A DNA stretch of 64,000 bases, taken from NCBI RefSeq assembly GCF_016894445.1, contig NZ_CP056775.1, positions 186,001 to 250,000 on the forward strand. The letters are read 5' to 3'. This document shows, one piece after another, positions 17,392-27,000 of this stretch. This stretch comes from Dyadobacter sandarakinus. GTDB taxonomy: Bacteria > Bacteroidota > Bacteroidia > Cytophagales > Spirosomataceae. A program made the translations under genes and the position numbers. The notes beneath the pieces are model-generated. The model was not told the origin of the DNA and ran no database searches. It saw only the letters and a list, made by a program, of their open reading frames with translations. Each line of letters begins with the position of its first letter. Position 1 is the first letter of the stretch.

Positions 17392-18075
17392 TTAGTTGAG
17401 CGTAATTGCAGGCGCCGTAGGCAGCGGAAGATTGTTGAGGATTTGCTTGGTACCTCCCACAATAGCTCCGGCGATTTTGGAAGCTGTCGGAATAAAGCTG
17501 CCCGTGGTTGGAAGCACGTAGGTGACCAGGGCGGAGTAGGTGCCGGGAGCGGTAACATTCAGTACTGATGACGTTTGTCCGTCAACCGCATTGCTGCCCA
17601 GTTTCCAGGCAAATGGCGATAATGTCACCCCGTAGGTATCCAGCCCGGTAGCTGCGGACACCGTAGCCGTAAGCTTCGAATTAACGGCAGCATTCGAGCA
17701 GAAATTCTCTTTATCAGCTGTAATGCTGACGGTCAGTTTCGGAAGTACAATGATGGTATGCTCCACAACTTCGGACAAGCAGCCGTCCAGCGCGGTAAGT
17801 ACACCAAGGGTAATTTTGTGCAAAGATGCCGAGGTAGCGGTTCCATCGCCAAAAGTATGCGTCAGCACGCCGCCGCTCGCCTGGTCAAGTGTCCTGATCA
17901 CCTGTCCTGTACCTGGGTCGAGTGTCCACAGGTACTGAAAAAACGAAGTAGATCCCGAAGCCGGCGCCAGGGAAAACGGTTCGCCGCTGACCACGTAGTA
18001 AGTGCCAGCCCTGGACGTGGTATTGAATGCAAGCAGTGCAAGCAGGGCAAAAATGGTAAAGATGCTTTTTTTCAT
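17392..18075 (-). CDS. Exported Ig/PKD-like protein without sorting tail
   Basis: This 227-residue protein begins at ATG 18075 with a signal peptide (MKKSIFTIFALLALLAFNTT, cleavage near SRAG). The frame is open a further 115 codons upstream, but that stretch overlaps the end of the neighbouring gene and reads as a shadow. The mature part has two beta-rich repeats that resemble Ig/PKD-like domains: FSLAPASGSTSFFQYLWTLD and TATVSAATGLDTYGVTLSPF. No T9SS or membrane anchor is visible at the C-terminus (LPLPTAPAITLN). It lies 62 bp after the upstream gene and 39 bp before the downstream one, so all three are probably co-transcribed. It may be a subunit bound to one of the other two proteins. Confidence 0.72.
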   Translation of the reverse strand: MKKSIFTIFALLALLAFNTTSRAGTYYVVSGEPFSLAPASGSTSFFQYLWTLDPGTGQVIRTLDQASGGVLTHTFGDGTATSASLHKITLGVLTALDGCLSEVVEHTIIVLPKLTVSITADKENFCSNAAVNSKLTATVSAATGLDTYGVTLSPFAWKLGSNAVDGQTSSVLNVTAPGTYSALVTYVLPTTGSFIPTASKIAGAIVGGTKQILNNLPLPTAPAITLN

Positions 18076-18137
18076 AAAAACGGTTTGATTGAGTGGTAAC
18101 TGAAATGAAAACTGCTGATGAAATGCATTTGACACAA

Positions 18138-19556
18138 TTATGGGGTAAGTGCCACACCCGGAGAAACGGGCGGTGCAACTACGGTAACGGTCACTTTTTT
18201 CCGGGGAGAGACAATGCAGCCGCTTCCGCTTTTCTGGATTTCGGCATAGTATGTGCGTTCCCCTGCGGTGTTGAGGCCTGTTGCCGTCCAGTTGGCCTGA
18301 GCGGTGAGCAGCGTTCCCGATCGCACGGAATCGTACCAGCGATAGGTAAAGCTCCCGATGCCGGCAATCCCGGCCTGGGGCGCCAGTGCGGCGAGCGCTG
18401 CGGTCCCGATGTTGGTACATGCTTTTACATTGGAAGCATTGGGCACATCCGGCGCCCTGCGAACGTCGTGGATGTTGACTCCATTGGATCCCAGTGCCAG
18501 ACCGAGTGTGCCGATATTCAGGTCGAGTTCCACCCGGTCAAATACGACCGGATTGCCCACGGCATCTTTGGGCGAAAAGTAAAATGCGGCCTGTGTATTA
18601 TTTGTGCCCAAAAGTCCGAGCAGGTCGGCATCCAGCAGGCTGGCCACCAACTGGGCCGATCCAACCAGTGTGGAACCATTATAAGCTTGTAAAGTCAGGC
18701 TGTTGCCCAGGTTGACGGCAAGGAAAGATCCGCTTTGTGAAAGGATAAACCGCACTGCATCGGCAGCATTGGACGGTCCATTGAAAAAGAACGTCTGCTT
18801 GATGTGGCCTGACAATAGAGACAATCCGGTTGCTACAAAGGACGACCGGGTGGAAGTGCTTTCATCTATGGCATTGCCGGCATTCGACACATCGAACGTC
18901 CCCAGGTTCAATCCGCCGGAGCTGCCTTTGGTGGAAACATTGGGTTTGCCGCAATCGGATACACTGAATGGGTAGGGGTTGGATACATTGGAAGCCTGCG
19001 GGCCGTAAAAAGCATAGTAAACCTGCAAACTGATGCTGCCGAGCAGTACCGATGTGGCAACCGTGATCCTCACGGATTTGTAGCTTGCAGTGGGGCTGAG
19101 GGCCACAAAAACACTCCCGTCGGGCGTATAGTAGGGTGCATATTCGTTGCTGACCAGGGCAACCGCGTTGCCGTTTTTGTCGTAGGCCGTCACGGTGATT
19201 GCACCGGACGTAGTCAGTGCATTGTTATTATTATTGATGCGGACGTATGCCGTAGCCGGCGACGCAGCACTGCTGGTAATCTCGTTTGGAAATTCAAGTT
19301 GTATCCAGGCTTTTGAAATGCCCAGCGTGCTGCCTGCATCCAGTAAAGCAAAGTTGTCGTTCGGTTTGACATTGCCGGCGGTATTTCTGGCATTATCGGG
19401 ATTCGTTACCGAGTATGAACCCACCGTTGCCTGCTGTCCGCCGTTGGTTTGTTTGTCTGCATAAACTGCATTGGCGGGTTGTGCAAGGCAGGTGCCGGTG
19501 TATACCAAAACAACCAGTAGTGCTGCAAAAAAACGGGCAAGACACCTTGAATACAT
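18138..19556 (-). CDS. Large exported beta-rich surface protein of unknown function
   Basis: This 472-residue protein has a signal peptide (MYSRCLARFFAALLVVLVYT, cleavage near CLAQ). The mature protein is rich in Asn, Ser, Thr, Ala and Gly and consists of jelly-roll or Ig-like beta domains: WIQLEFPNEITSSAASPATA, SVRITVATSVLLGSISLQVY, FDRVELDLNIGTLGLALG, and a final Ig-like unit (FTYRWYDSVRSGTLLTAQAN, YYAEIQKSGSGCIVSP). It ends at APPVSPGVALTP without a sorting domain. It is the first gene of the minus-strand cluster whose last gene has a T9SS tail. The end of each of the first two proteins reads like a domain boundary rather than a complete C-terminus, which could mean an ancestral long protein split into three. 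No enzyme motif is seen. Confidence 0.75.
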   Translation of the reverse strand: MYSRCLARFFAALLVVLVYTGTCLAQPANAVYADKQTNGGQQATVGSYSVTNPDNARNTAGNVKPNDNFALLDAGSTLGISKAWIQLEFPNEITSSAASPATAYVRINNNNNALTTSGAITVTAYDKNGNAVALVSNEYAPYYTPDGSVFVALSPTASYKSVRITVATSVLLGSISLQVYYAFYGPQASNVSNPYPFSVSDCGKPNVSTKGSSGGLNLGTFDVSNAGNAIDESTSTRSSFVATGLSLLSGHIKQTFFFNGPSNAADAVRFILSQSGSFLAVNLGNSLTLQAYNGSTLVGSAQLVASLLDADLLGLLGTNNTQAAFYFSPKDAVGNPVVFDRVELDLNIGTLGLALGSNGVNIHDVRRAPDVPNASNVKACTNIGTAALAALAPQAGIAGIGSFTYRWYDSVRSGTLLTAQANWTATGLNTAGERTYYAEIQKSGSGCIVSPRKKVTVTVVAPPVSPGVALTP

Positions 19557-20031
19557 TACTGAATAACTTTATGCAGTTGCCTAAATTACTTCTACGAATC
19601 TAGTAGGGGTTCGTTCTTCGTGCAAATTTTAACATAGAATTATTTGTTTGAAAAGTGAAAAACTGCCCTGGTTTGCAGGGAAGCTATTTTCTCTTTTGCA
19701 GCTAGTTTAACTATATATTGATCAGGTAATTACCAGTTTTTGCGGGATTGCCCGCAAGAATTAGCGGGTACTTGTAAAGTACTATTTGTACTAAAATGAA
19801 AATACTCCTCATGTACATCTCCTGAGCTTCCGGTAGCTGATTTTACGTTTAAAAAGAGCAATGGGTAAAGTACCGTGTCAGAAAGCGTAGTCCTACGCTG
19901 GTGCAAAGGCTACTTTCTTCCTATCTTGAACTATGCAGTACCGGCCTGCCTCTGTTCCGCCGGAGCCCCTGGAATGATATTCTGTTCAAATAGTACCGGA
20001 TCATTTTCTACATCAAAACCGAAAAAGCGCC
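19557..20031. other. 475-bp divergent intergenic region with repeats
   Basis: This region separates the minus-strand surface-protein cluster from the protease gene and should hold both promoters. A hairpin lies at 19740-19757 (TTGCGGG, loop ATTG, CCCGCAA), with no T-run on either side. A phased motif follows at 19768-19792: GTACT, AGTAC and GTACT, each separated by 5 bases, so the copies repeat every 10 bp. GTAAAGTAC occurs at 19774-19782 and again at 19865-19873. A 63-codon open frame at 19875-20066 overlaps the protease start and is not convincing as a gene. Confidence 0.4.
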
Positions 20032-22098
20032 ATGGCAGATCAAAACAATGTGTATACCTACCGTAATGGTAAAAAAGTAGCCCTCTACAAGAAAGCCGAC
20101 CAGTTTGTTGCGCGTATGTCTCCCGAAAATATTGCTACCCTGGGTGTTCAGCAACTTGAACAGGTTTCGCCCTCGGCGTTCCGCGCAACGGTACCTGCCG
20201 ATCAGCTTGATTCCGTTATGTCGGCAAGCCGTACCCTGGCACCCACGCACCATGCCTATCAGCTTCAGGATACAAACCAGGAGTTCCTGATCACAGACCG
20301 GATCATGGTCACATTCAAGAAAAAGCCGGATACGGACGAGCTTTCGGCATTTATCAACAAGTATGCGCTCATCATCAAGGCGCAGTACAGCGATATCGAC
20401 TTTCTTTTTCAGCTCACCAATCAATCGGGTATGAACCCGGTGAAAATGATCGTGAAGATCAACGAGGAAGAACCCGGAATTGCGATTGCTGAGCATGACC
20501 TTATCCAGCGGGTAACCAAGTACCTTGACCTGCCTGCAGATCCTTCCTACAATCTGGAATGGCACCTGCACACCCGCACTGCACCGGCGGAAGATTATGA
20601 TCCGCGTTCATCGAGCCGCTGCGAAGAAGCCTGGCTGCTGCTTAATAGTTACGGCAGTGCCGATGTTGTTATCGGCCTGGCCGACGACGGATGCAAGCTC
20701 GATCACGATGATTTTGACTCTACAGGCAAGTTCGCCGGCTGGGGATATTTTAACCGCGATACCCTGGTGAAGAAAACAGACATCGGTGCTGATCCGTCGC
20801 GCATGTATCAGCCTGATAATAATCACGGTACCTCCTGCGCGGGCGTGATCGCCGGGGAGGTAGACGGAACACTGACCGTAGGAGCCGCTCCGGGTTGCAG
20901 GCTGCTACCGGTCAAATGGGAGTCTTCGCCCGAAGGCGGCCTGTTTATTGATGATAATAAGATGATGCTTGTGCTTCAGTATATCTCGGACAAGGTGGAT
21001 GTATTCTCTAATTCCTGGGGCAGCTCACCCACCATGATGTTCAGCCAGCAGGTCGTGAACCGCATTCAAAGCCTCGCCGCAACCGGTGGCCGGCGTGGCA
21101 AAGGCATTGTTTTTCTTTGGGCATCCGGAAATGAAAACTGTCCGATCGAGTACTCCGGCGACCAGGAAATTCCCTTTGATCACGGCGTGCAGGTCTCCGG
21201 CGACTCGCTGGTATGGGTAGGAGTACAAACCAGCAAAGTGTTCACCCATAATCTGGTGGGTATTCCGGGAGTCATGCATATCGCTGCATTGGCCAGTACC
21301 GCGAGGCGCAGTCATTATTCCAATTATGGTCCGGGCATCTCGCTCACAGCACCTACCAACAATGTGCACACTTATTATCGCCTGGCCGTCGAAGGGAAAG
21401 GAATCGTTACCACTACCGGTGATTCGATCGTTGCTGTGACCGACAGCTTCGGGGGCACATCCAGCGCTACACCACTTACCGCGGGTATAGCGGGGCTGGT
21501 CATTTCAGCCAATCCCGATCTTACTGCGCTTGAAGTGATTTCGGTATTGCAGCAGACAGCATCCAAGGACCTGAATACGACGCCGTACCCGCAAACTCCC
21601 CCGGCCAACTTTGATAATGACACATCCTGGGACGTTTCTCCGGTGTTCCCGGCAAACTTTGAAGATCAGGGACTGGCCGATGGTACATGGAGCAACTGGT
21701 TTGGCTTCGGCAAGGCAGATGCCTGTGAAGCTGTCAGGAAAGCGCTGGAACTGCGGGTTGGGGCACCGGCTGCAGTAGTTGTAAAAATCCGCTCGGCGAT
21801 CGTTAACCCGGCGGGGAGCGACCGCAATGCCGAAAAAGTAATTCTTGAAAACGGAGGCGACCAGCCGGTATCCATCGAGGGGTGGGCGATAGTAGATAAA
21901 AATAACCGCACACAGCTTCTCACCGGGTCTATCCCACCGGTTTCAAGTTTGACTGTCGACCTTGAAACCAGTCAGATCATACTCAACAATACCGGTGGAA
22001 CCATCAGTCTGCGGGATAGGACAGGAAACATGGTTCACCAGGTAAGCTATACGGGCAGCCAGGCTGCGCAGGGCAATGAGGTTGTTTTTGCGGTTTAA
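20032..22098 (+). CDS. Subtilisin-like S8 serine protease with C-terminal lamin-tail domain
   Basis: This 688-residue protein contains an S8 peptidase domain with a complete triad: D218 in GLADDG, H265 in NNHGTSCAG and S477 in FGGTSSATP. The ~190 residues before it (VYTYRNGKKVALYKKADQFV and onward) look like a propeptide or substrate-recognition region found in some large bacterial subtilases. After the protease domain, residues ~585-688 (AIVNPAGSDRNAEKVILENG, then SIEGWAIVDKNN) match a lamin-tail-like beta-sandwich, common in secreted proteins. No signal peptide is present at the chosen ATG, and none appears upstream in frame. Location is therefore uncertain: cytoplasmic, or exported by an unusual route. 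A HipA-like kinase gene follows 45 bp downstream. Confidence 0.92.
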   Translation: MADQNNVYTYRNGKKVALYKKADQFVARMSPENIATLGVQQLEQVSPSAFRATVPADQLDSVMSASRTLAPTHHAYQLQDTNQEFLITDRIMVTFKKKPDTDELSAFINKYALIIKAQYSDIDFLFQLTNQSGMNPVKMIVKINEEEPGIAIAEHDLIQRVTKYLDLPADPSYNLEWHLHTRTAPAEDYDPRSSSRCEEAWLLLNSYGSADVVIGLADDGCKLDHDDFDSTGKFAGWGYFNRDTLVKKTDIGADPSRMYQPDNNHGTSCAGVIAGEVDGTLTVGAAPGCRLLPVKWESSPEGGLFIDDNKMMLVLQYISDKVDVFSNSWGSSPTMMFSQQVVNRIQSLAATGGRRGKGIVFLWASGNENCPIEYSGDQEIPFDHGVQVSGDSLVWVGVQTSKVFTHNLVGIPGVMHIAALASTARRSHYSNYGPGISLTAPTNNVHTYYRLAVEGKGIVTTTGDSIVAVTDSFGGTSSATPLTAGIAGLVISANPDLTALEVISVLQQTASKDLNTTPYPQTPPANFDNDTSWDVSPVFPANFEDQGLADGTWSNWFGFGKADACEAVRKALELRVGAPAAVVVKIRSAIVNPAGSDRNAEKVILENGGDQPVSIEGWAIVDKNNRTQLLTGSIPPVSSLTVDLETSQIILNNTGGTISLRDRTGNMVHQVSYTGSQAAQGNEVVFAV

Positions 22099-22143
22099 AC
22101 TAAATGCCTATATTGCCTGCCTTGAACCTAAGAATTTGTTTGC

Positions 22144-22941
22144 ATGAATGATACCAGACCTGAGATCCGGGATGTGCAGGTGATCCGCTACGTTACGCCC
22201 CTGCGCGAAGGCGGGTCGCTGCCGGCCATAGCCGAGGCAGACGATGGTTTTCTGTATGTGTTAAAGTTCAAAGGAGCAGGGCAGGGCACAAAGGCCCTCA
22301 TTGCTGAGCTAATCGGGGGTGAGCTTGCGCGCAAATTAGGCCTCAAAATGCCGGAGATCGTCTTTGCACATCTGGATGAAGCATTCGGGCGTACCGAGCC
22401 CGACGAGGAAATTCAGGATTTGCTGCGCGCAAGCACGGGCCTCAATCTTGCAATGCATTATTTGTCAGGTGCATTTACCTTTGACCCTGTCGTAAACGGC
22501 ATTGATGCGGATACAGCTTCAAAGATCGTGTGGCTGGATAGTTTCATCACCAATGTGGACCGTACTGCCCGCAATACCAATATGCTTGTCTGGCATAAGG
22601 AGCTATGGCTGATAGACCATGGCGCATCATTGTACTTTCATCATACCTGGAATGATTGGGAGGCCCAGGCATTAAAACCATTTGTACAGATCAAAGATCA
22701 CGTCTTGCTGAGATATGCATCCCGGCTGCCTGAAACTGATGCCGCTTTCAGGGAAATTTTAAATGATCAGGTTATTGAAAACATCGTCTCCCTTATTCCC
22801 GATGACTGGCTGCTCCGCGACTCTCCCTTTGAGTCACCCGGGGAGCACCGCCAGGCTTACACCCGCTACCTGTCCCTGCGGCTTTCTGTTTCTGATGTTT
22901 TTGTAAAAGGAGCTGATGATGCCAGAGCGTTACTTATTTGA
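22144..22941 (+). CDS. HipA-like kinase domain protein
   Basis: This 265-residue protein is related to the HipA/PI3-4-kinase-like fold. A nucleotide-binding lysine is probably K41 (LYVLKFKGAG). The catalytic loop reads FITNVDRTARNTNML (D139, N144) and the metal-binding DxG-like motif is LIDHG (D158). It lacks the N-terminal subdomain of E. coli HipA toxin and is about 170 residues shorter. The gene runs directly into a DUF3037 gene, overlapping it by 26 bp, a pairing I recall from many Bacteroidota and Proteobacteria genomes. No HipB-like antitoxin with an HTH is present. The substrate is unknown; toxin activity cannot be assumed. Confidence 0.85.
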   Translation: MNDTRPEIRDVQVIRYVTPLREGGSLPAIAEADDGFLYVLKFKGAGQGTKALIAELIGGELARKLGLKMPEIVFAHLDEAFGRTEPDEEIQDLLRASTGLNLAMHYLSGAFTFDPVVNGIDADTASKIVWLDSFITNVDRTARNTNMLVWHKELWLIDHGASLYFHHTWNDWEAQALKPFVQIKDHVLLRYASRLPETDAAFREILNDQVIENIVSLIPDDWLLRDSPFESPGEHRQAYTRYLSLRLSVSDVFVKGADDARALLI

Positions 22942-23302
22942 GTATGCAGTAATCCGCGTGATGCCCAGGGTTGAGCGTGAGGAGTTTATCAATGCCGGCG
23001 TGATCCTGTACTGTCCAGGAAAGAAATTTCTGAAAACGCTGATCAGCCTCAATGAAGCACGGCTGGCCGCACTTTGCCCGGCTACGGATATAGATGAAGT
23101 GAAGGAATACCTCGCCGCATTTCACACAGTGAGCGAAGGTGGTAAGCAGGGAGGTACGATAGGGGCATTGCCGATTGCGTCGCGTTTTCGCTGGCTTACT
23201 GCTATCCGCAGCTCGATCGTTCAGGCGTCCAGGGTACATCCGGGCATGTGTTGTGAGCCGGATGAGGAAGTTCAAAAATTATTCGATCAGCTGGTGCGCT
23301 GA
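22916..23302 (+). CDS. DUF3037 protein
   Basis: This 128-residue protein matches DUF3037: YLFEYAVIRVMPRVEREEFI followed by NAGVILYC, a characteristic N-terminal strand-helix pattern, and a conserved C-terminal half (FRWLTAIRSSIVQASRVHPG). There are two adjacent possible starts, ATG 22916 and ATG 22919. The gene overlaps the HipA-like gene by 26 bp, which implies translational coupling and a functional partnership. Its biochemical function is unknown. It ends one base before the stop of the converging LytTR regulator gene, leaving no room for a terminator. Confidence 0.85.
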   Translation: MMPERYLFEYAVIRVMPRVEREEFINAGVILYCPGKKFLKTLISLNEARLAALCPATDIDEVKEYLAAFHTVSEGGKQGGTIGALPIASRFRWLTAIRSSIVQASRVHPGMCCEPDEEVQKLFDQLVR

Positions 23303-23303
23303 T

Positions 23304-24059
23304 TTACCTGAGCCGCAGATACAGCTCAACCTCATCTTTTTTCCTCCGCGAAACTTCCACGCGGGTACCATCAGACAGCAGTACAAACTGGTGATTGTGA
23401 CTGATCTGCTGAATAAAGAGCGGATTTACCAGGTGTGACTTATGGGTGCGGATAAAGTTGAATTCACTTAGCATATCATGGTAGTATTTCAGCGTTTTAC
23501 TTGAAATAAAAGGCCTCTTGCCGTCCAGGTGAATGTAAGTGTAATTTTTACAGGCTTCCAGCCGCACTACTTCGTCCAGCGTAAAAAAGAAAATACCCTC
23601 ACTCGACGGCACTGCCAGCTTGAATTCTTTCGCATCGTTCTTCTTGATGTTATTTGCCAGATTGGCGTAAAGATCTTCCCGGTACAAAACAGATCGTTGC
23701 TGACTTTTTTGTATAAATCGGTCCACGGCTGCTTTAAGCTCTTCCGGATCAATGGGTTTAAGAAGATAGTCGAGTGCGCTGAACCGGATCGCCTGGATGG
23801 CGTACTGGTTGTAGGCAGTCGTAAAAACGACATCGAACTCTGCCTTCTTTTTTTCTGCAATAAAATCAAATCCATTCTGGTGAGGCATTTCGACATCCAG
23901 AAAAACCAGGTTAGGCTTAAAGTACTCCATCATTTCTACCGCTTTGCTCACCGACTCTGCATGCTCGACCTCTCCAATTTCAGGTACCAGGTTGATCAGG
24001 TAGCGGTGGACAATGTTTCTTGCTTTTTGTTCATCATCGATAATCAATGCTCGGATCAT
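23304..24059 (-). CDS. LytTR-family response regulator
   Basis: This 251-residue protein has an N-terminal receiver domain with acidic pair D8/D9, phosphoacceptor D55 (VFLDVEMP) and K101 (YLLKPIDP). The C-terminal LytTR DNA-binding domain spans about residues 140-250 (EGIFFFTLDEVVRLEACKNY, SSKTLKYYHDML, FIRTHKSHLVNPLFI). Such regulators bind DNA as dimers and are usually driven by LytS-type kinases. The kinase gene lies immediately upstream (11-bp gap), so the two form a two-component operon. Targets are unknown; the divergent membrane protein gene at 27928 is a candidate. Confidence 0.94.
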   Translation of the reverse strand: MIRALIIDDEQKARNIVHRYLINLVPEIGEVEHAESVSKAVEMMEYFKPNLVFLDVEMPHQNGFDFIAEKKKAEFDVVFTTAYNQYAIQAIRFSALDYLLKPIDPEELKAAVDRFIQKSQQRSVLYREDLYANLANNIKKNDAKEFKLAVPSSEGIFFFTLDEVVRLEACKNYTYIHLDGKRPFISSKTLKYYHDMLSEFNFIRTHKSHLVNPLFIQQISHNHQFVLLSDGTRVEVSRRKKDEVELYLRLR

Positions 24060-24070
24060 AGCGTGTGCAT

Positions 24071-27000
24071 TTAAACGTTTTGCAAAAATGTGGATAGTTC
24101 AATTACTACGCAGGTACCACTGGCCTGACCTTCATCATCATACTTGTCAATAATGTGCACAGAAGCATGCTGGCCCTGGCGCTGTAAAAGATCCAGCCGG
24201 TCTTTGGTGATCTGCAACCCTTTGGATTTGTGTTGTTTGGCCTTGCTGTTATACTGTTTGATTTCAAATGACTTTTTTCGGCCTATACCATTATCCTCGA
24301 TCGTGCACCGGAACACTTCATCATCCACTTTTTCGAAAGAAACCAGCAAGGTGCCGCCGCTGTTTTTATGCATGAGTCCGTGCCACAAAGCGTTTTCGAC
24401 ATAGGGCTGCAACAGCATGGAGGGAAGCAGGATTTCTTCGGATTCCAGTTCTTCATCCACAATGATCTGGTAAGTGAATGTTTGTCCAAAGCGCATTTGT
24501 TCCAGTTCAAGGTAGAGTTCCAGCACGTCGCGTTCCTCTTCAATGGTCACCAGTTTTTTGTCCGAGTTGTTGAGTACGGTCCTGAACAGCTTTGAAAACT
24601 TGTTGAGGTACTTGCTCGCTTCACCGTATTTCTCAGTCACAATGCACTCCTGTATACTGTTGAGGCAATTGAAGACAAAGTGAGGGTTCATTTGGGCGCG
24701 GAGGGCCATCAGTTGGCTTTCGGCCAGCATTTTGTTAATTTCCAGGAGCATAATCTCCTTCTCGTAAGCCTGATCTTCGGCCTGCGCCTCGGCAATTTTG
24801 GTCGCGCTGATGGAAGCAATGGTCATGAGCGCGCGCGCATGTGATTTTTTGAAAAAATTAGGCTGGCTGTTTTCTGAATCTACGACCCCGATCACCTTTC
24901 CTTCATGCATAATCGGCACTGCCAGCTCCGACATGCGCTTTTTATCGTCCATGATGTACCTTGGGTCGTGCCCGGTGTTCCTGACGATCACAGGCTTGCG
25001 GGTAGCCGCAGCCGCTCCAACGATCCCTTCACCTATACTTAGTTCAAGCGGATTTTCTATCTCGTGTCCTTTCAGGTTTTTAGGACCGTAAGCTGCCTTT
25101 TGGATCAGTTTGTTTTTTTCTTTATCAAAAAGGTAAACAACACAATCCTCAAAATGCAGCTGGGATATGCAGTTACGGGCAATGTCCCAGCATATTTCAT
25201 TTACAGAATTTTCACCATAAACCGAATTGGCAAAGTATTCAATGGTTGATTCAAAAACCTTCTTCTGTCTTCGTGCTACAAAGCCCTGGTAAGTCAGCCG
25301 GAGTGATATGCCCACAGCCAGCACCACAATGAAGCGGAACCACCAGGTTTGCCACCATTGTGGTATCACCTGAACTTTGAGCGTGTTGATCTCGGGCATC
25401 CATTTTCCACTCTCATTGGTACTCCTGACCTTAAACGTGTAATTTCCCGGAGGCAGGTGATTATAGGATACGATCATGGAACGCCCTGAGTTGACCCAAT
25501 CATCATCGATTCCCTCCATCATGTAGCCATACTGGAGGGAGGGGACGTCGCGATGGTTCAGTGAGGCAAACTGGAACGTTATAAAATCCTCATCCGAGCC
25601 GATCCGGACCGTCTTGTTGTTCTGGACGCCGGCGAGCTCTTTTTCAAAAATTTTGACAGATGTAATATTAGGTGGCCTGGTGACACGGATGCTCGCCAGC
25701 TTGGAGGGGTCAATCACCACAATATGATCCAGCATGATCGCATACAGCTTGTTTCCAACTATTTTGACGGAGTTCCAGTAATCCTGCAGCGTTTTCCCGA
25801 GATTAATCCTGAACCGGACTACATCCCTCGATTTGGTATCAAAAAACAGCAGCCCTTCCGAGCTTGCTACCCAGATCACTTTCCGCTGATCCATTGCAAT
25901 ACTGCTGATAAGGTCGAACAACAATCCGTTTGCAGTAGTAATGCTGTCGGTACATTGCCCCGCCAGATTGTATTTCAGCAACCCCCGCCTGCTCACCGCA
26001 GCCCAGATTTCGCCTTCCTCATCTTCCAGCAACTGGCCCACAAAGAAGTTCTTATTTATAAAAGGGGAGGTCGAAAACTTTCCGGAGTTTATATCATAGT
26101 GGAGAAACCCGGTACCTTCCAGCACAAAAAGGAGGTTGCCGTTTTTGAGCTGCAAATAACTCTGAAGCCCTTTGTAATCAAACAGGCCACTCGTTTTATC
26201 TTTTCCGACAAACCGCTTTAATACTCCGCTTTCCGGATCGTACCGGTACAATGCATCATCAACAATGTGAAACCATATTTTCCCTTGGATATCCTCAAAG
26301 ATAAAGTTGGTGTACGTACCGCCTGATTTGTATTTCACCTGCTCAAAGCGCTGAATCGACGTCGCTCCCGGATCCAGAAAATAAACTCCGTTGACACCGC
26401 CAAACCACCATCGTGTACTTGTTTTGGCGATGGACAGGAATTTGTTGCGGAGCAGGTCACCTGACTTTGTAACCATAAACCGCTGGTAGTCGCGCTTGTC
26501 CATGTTGTAAAACACAATCCCGTCCTCTTTGGCTGCTACGATCTGATTATGGTCTACTACAATTGCGTTGGCATGTGCAAAGCCGGTATCCAGGGTAAAG
26601 TCAAAGCTCGGAAGCTTGTAAATGGCATTCAGGGGAGCATTGGCCGGATTTTTACTCAATCCATTGATGGTCGCAAACCAGATATTCCCCTCCGGATCTT
26701 CAATCGCATCCTGAAAATGTCCGTATGCAATGGAATTAGGGTCGTCCTGGCTGTAAGGGATTTTACGGAAAGGAGCATCCGGAGCTTTCAGGTAAGCGCT
26801 GTAAGTCCAGGTTGATGCCCACAACCGGTTTTTACGATCCACATACAGGTAGTTGAAACCATCACTCAGTTTTTTGCCGTCGATTTCACGGTAGGACCTG
26901 ACTGCCTGTTTCTTTACGTCCCAGAAGTTGATCGAGAAATCGGTATTGGATCCAAACCAGAGGTTATAATCCCTGTCGAGCGTGATCGCTGTAATGAATT

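Noticed and set aside
18076..18420. Upstream extension of the Ig-like gene at 17392-18075
   Set aside because: The 115 extra codons overlap the end of the neighbouring gene and lack a signal peptide. The start at 18075 provides one.
19740..19757. Hairpin TTGCGGG/CCCGCAA as an intrinsic terminator
   Set aside because: No T-run follows on either strand, and it lies upstream of both flanking genes, not downstream.
19875..20066. 63-codon frame before the protease
   Set aside because: It overlaps the protease start in another frame and shows no domain or signal.
22144..22941. A HipBA toxin-antitoxin system
   Set aside because: There is no HipB-like HTH gene and the kinase is shorter than HipA. 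The partner is DUF3037.
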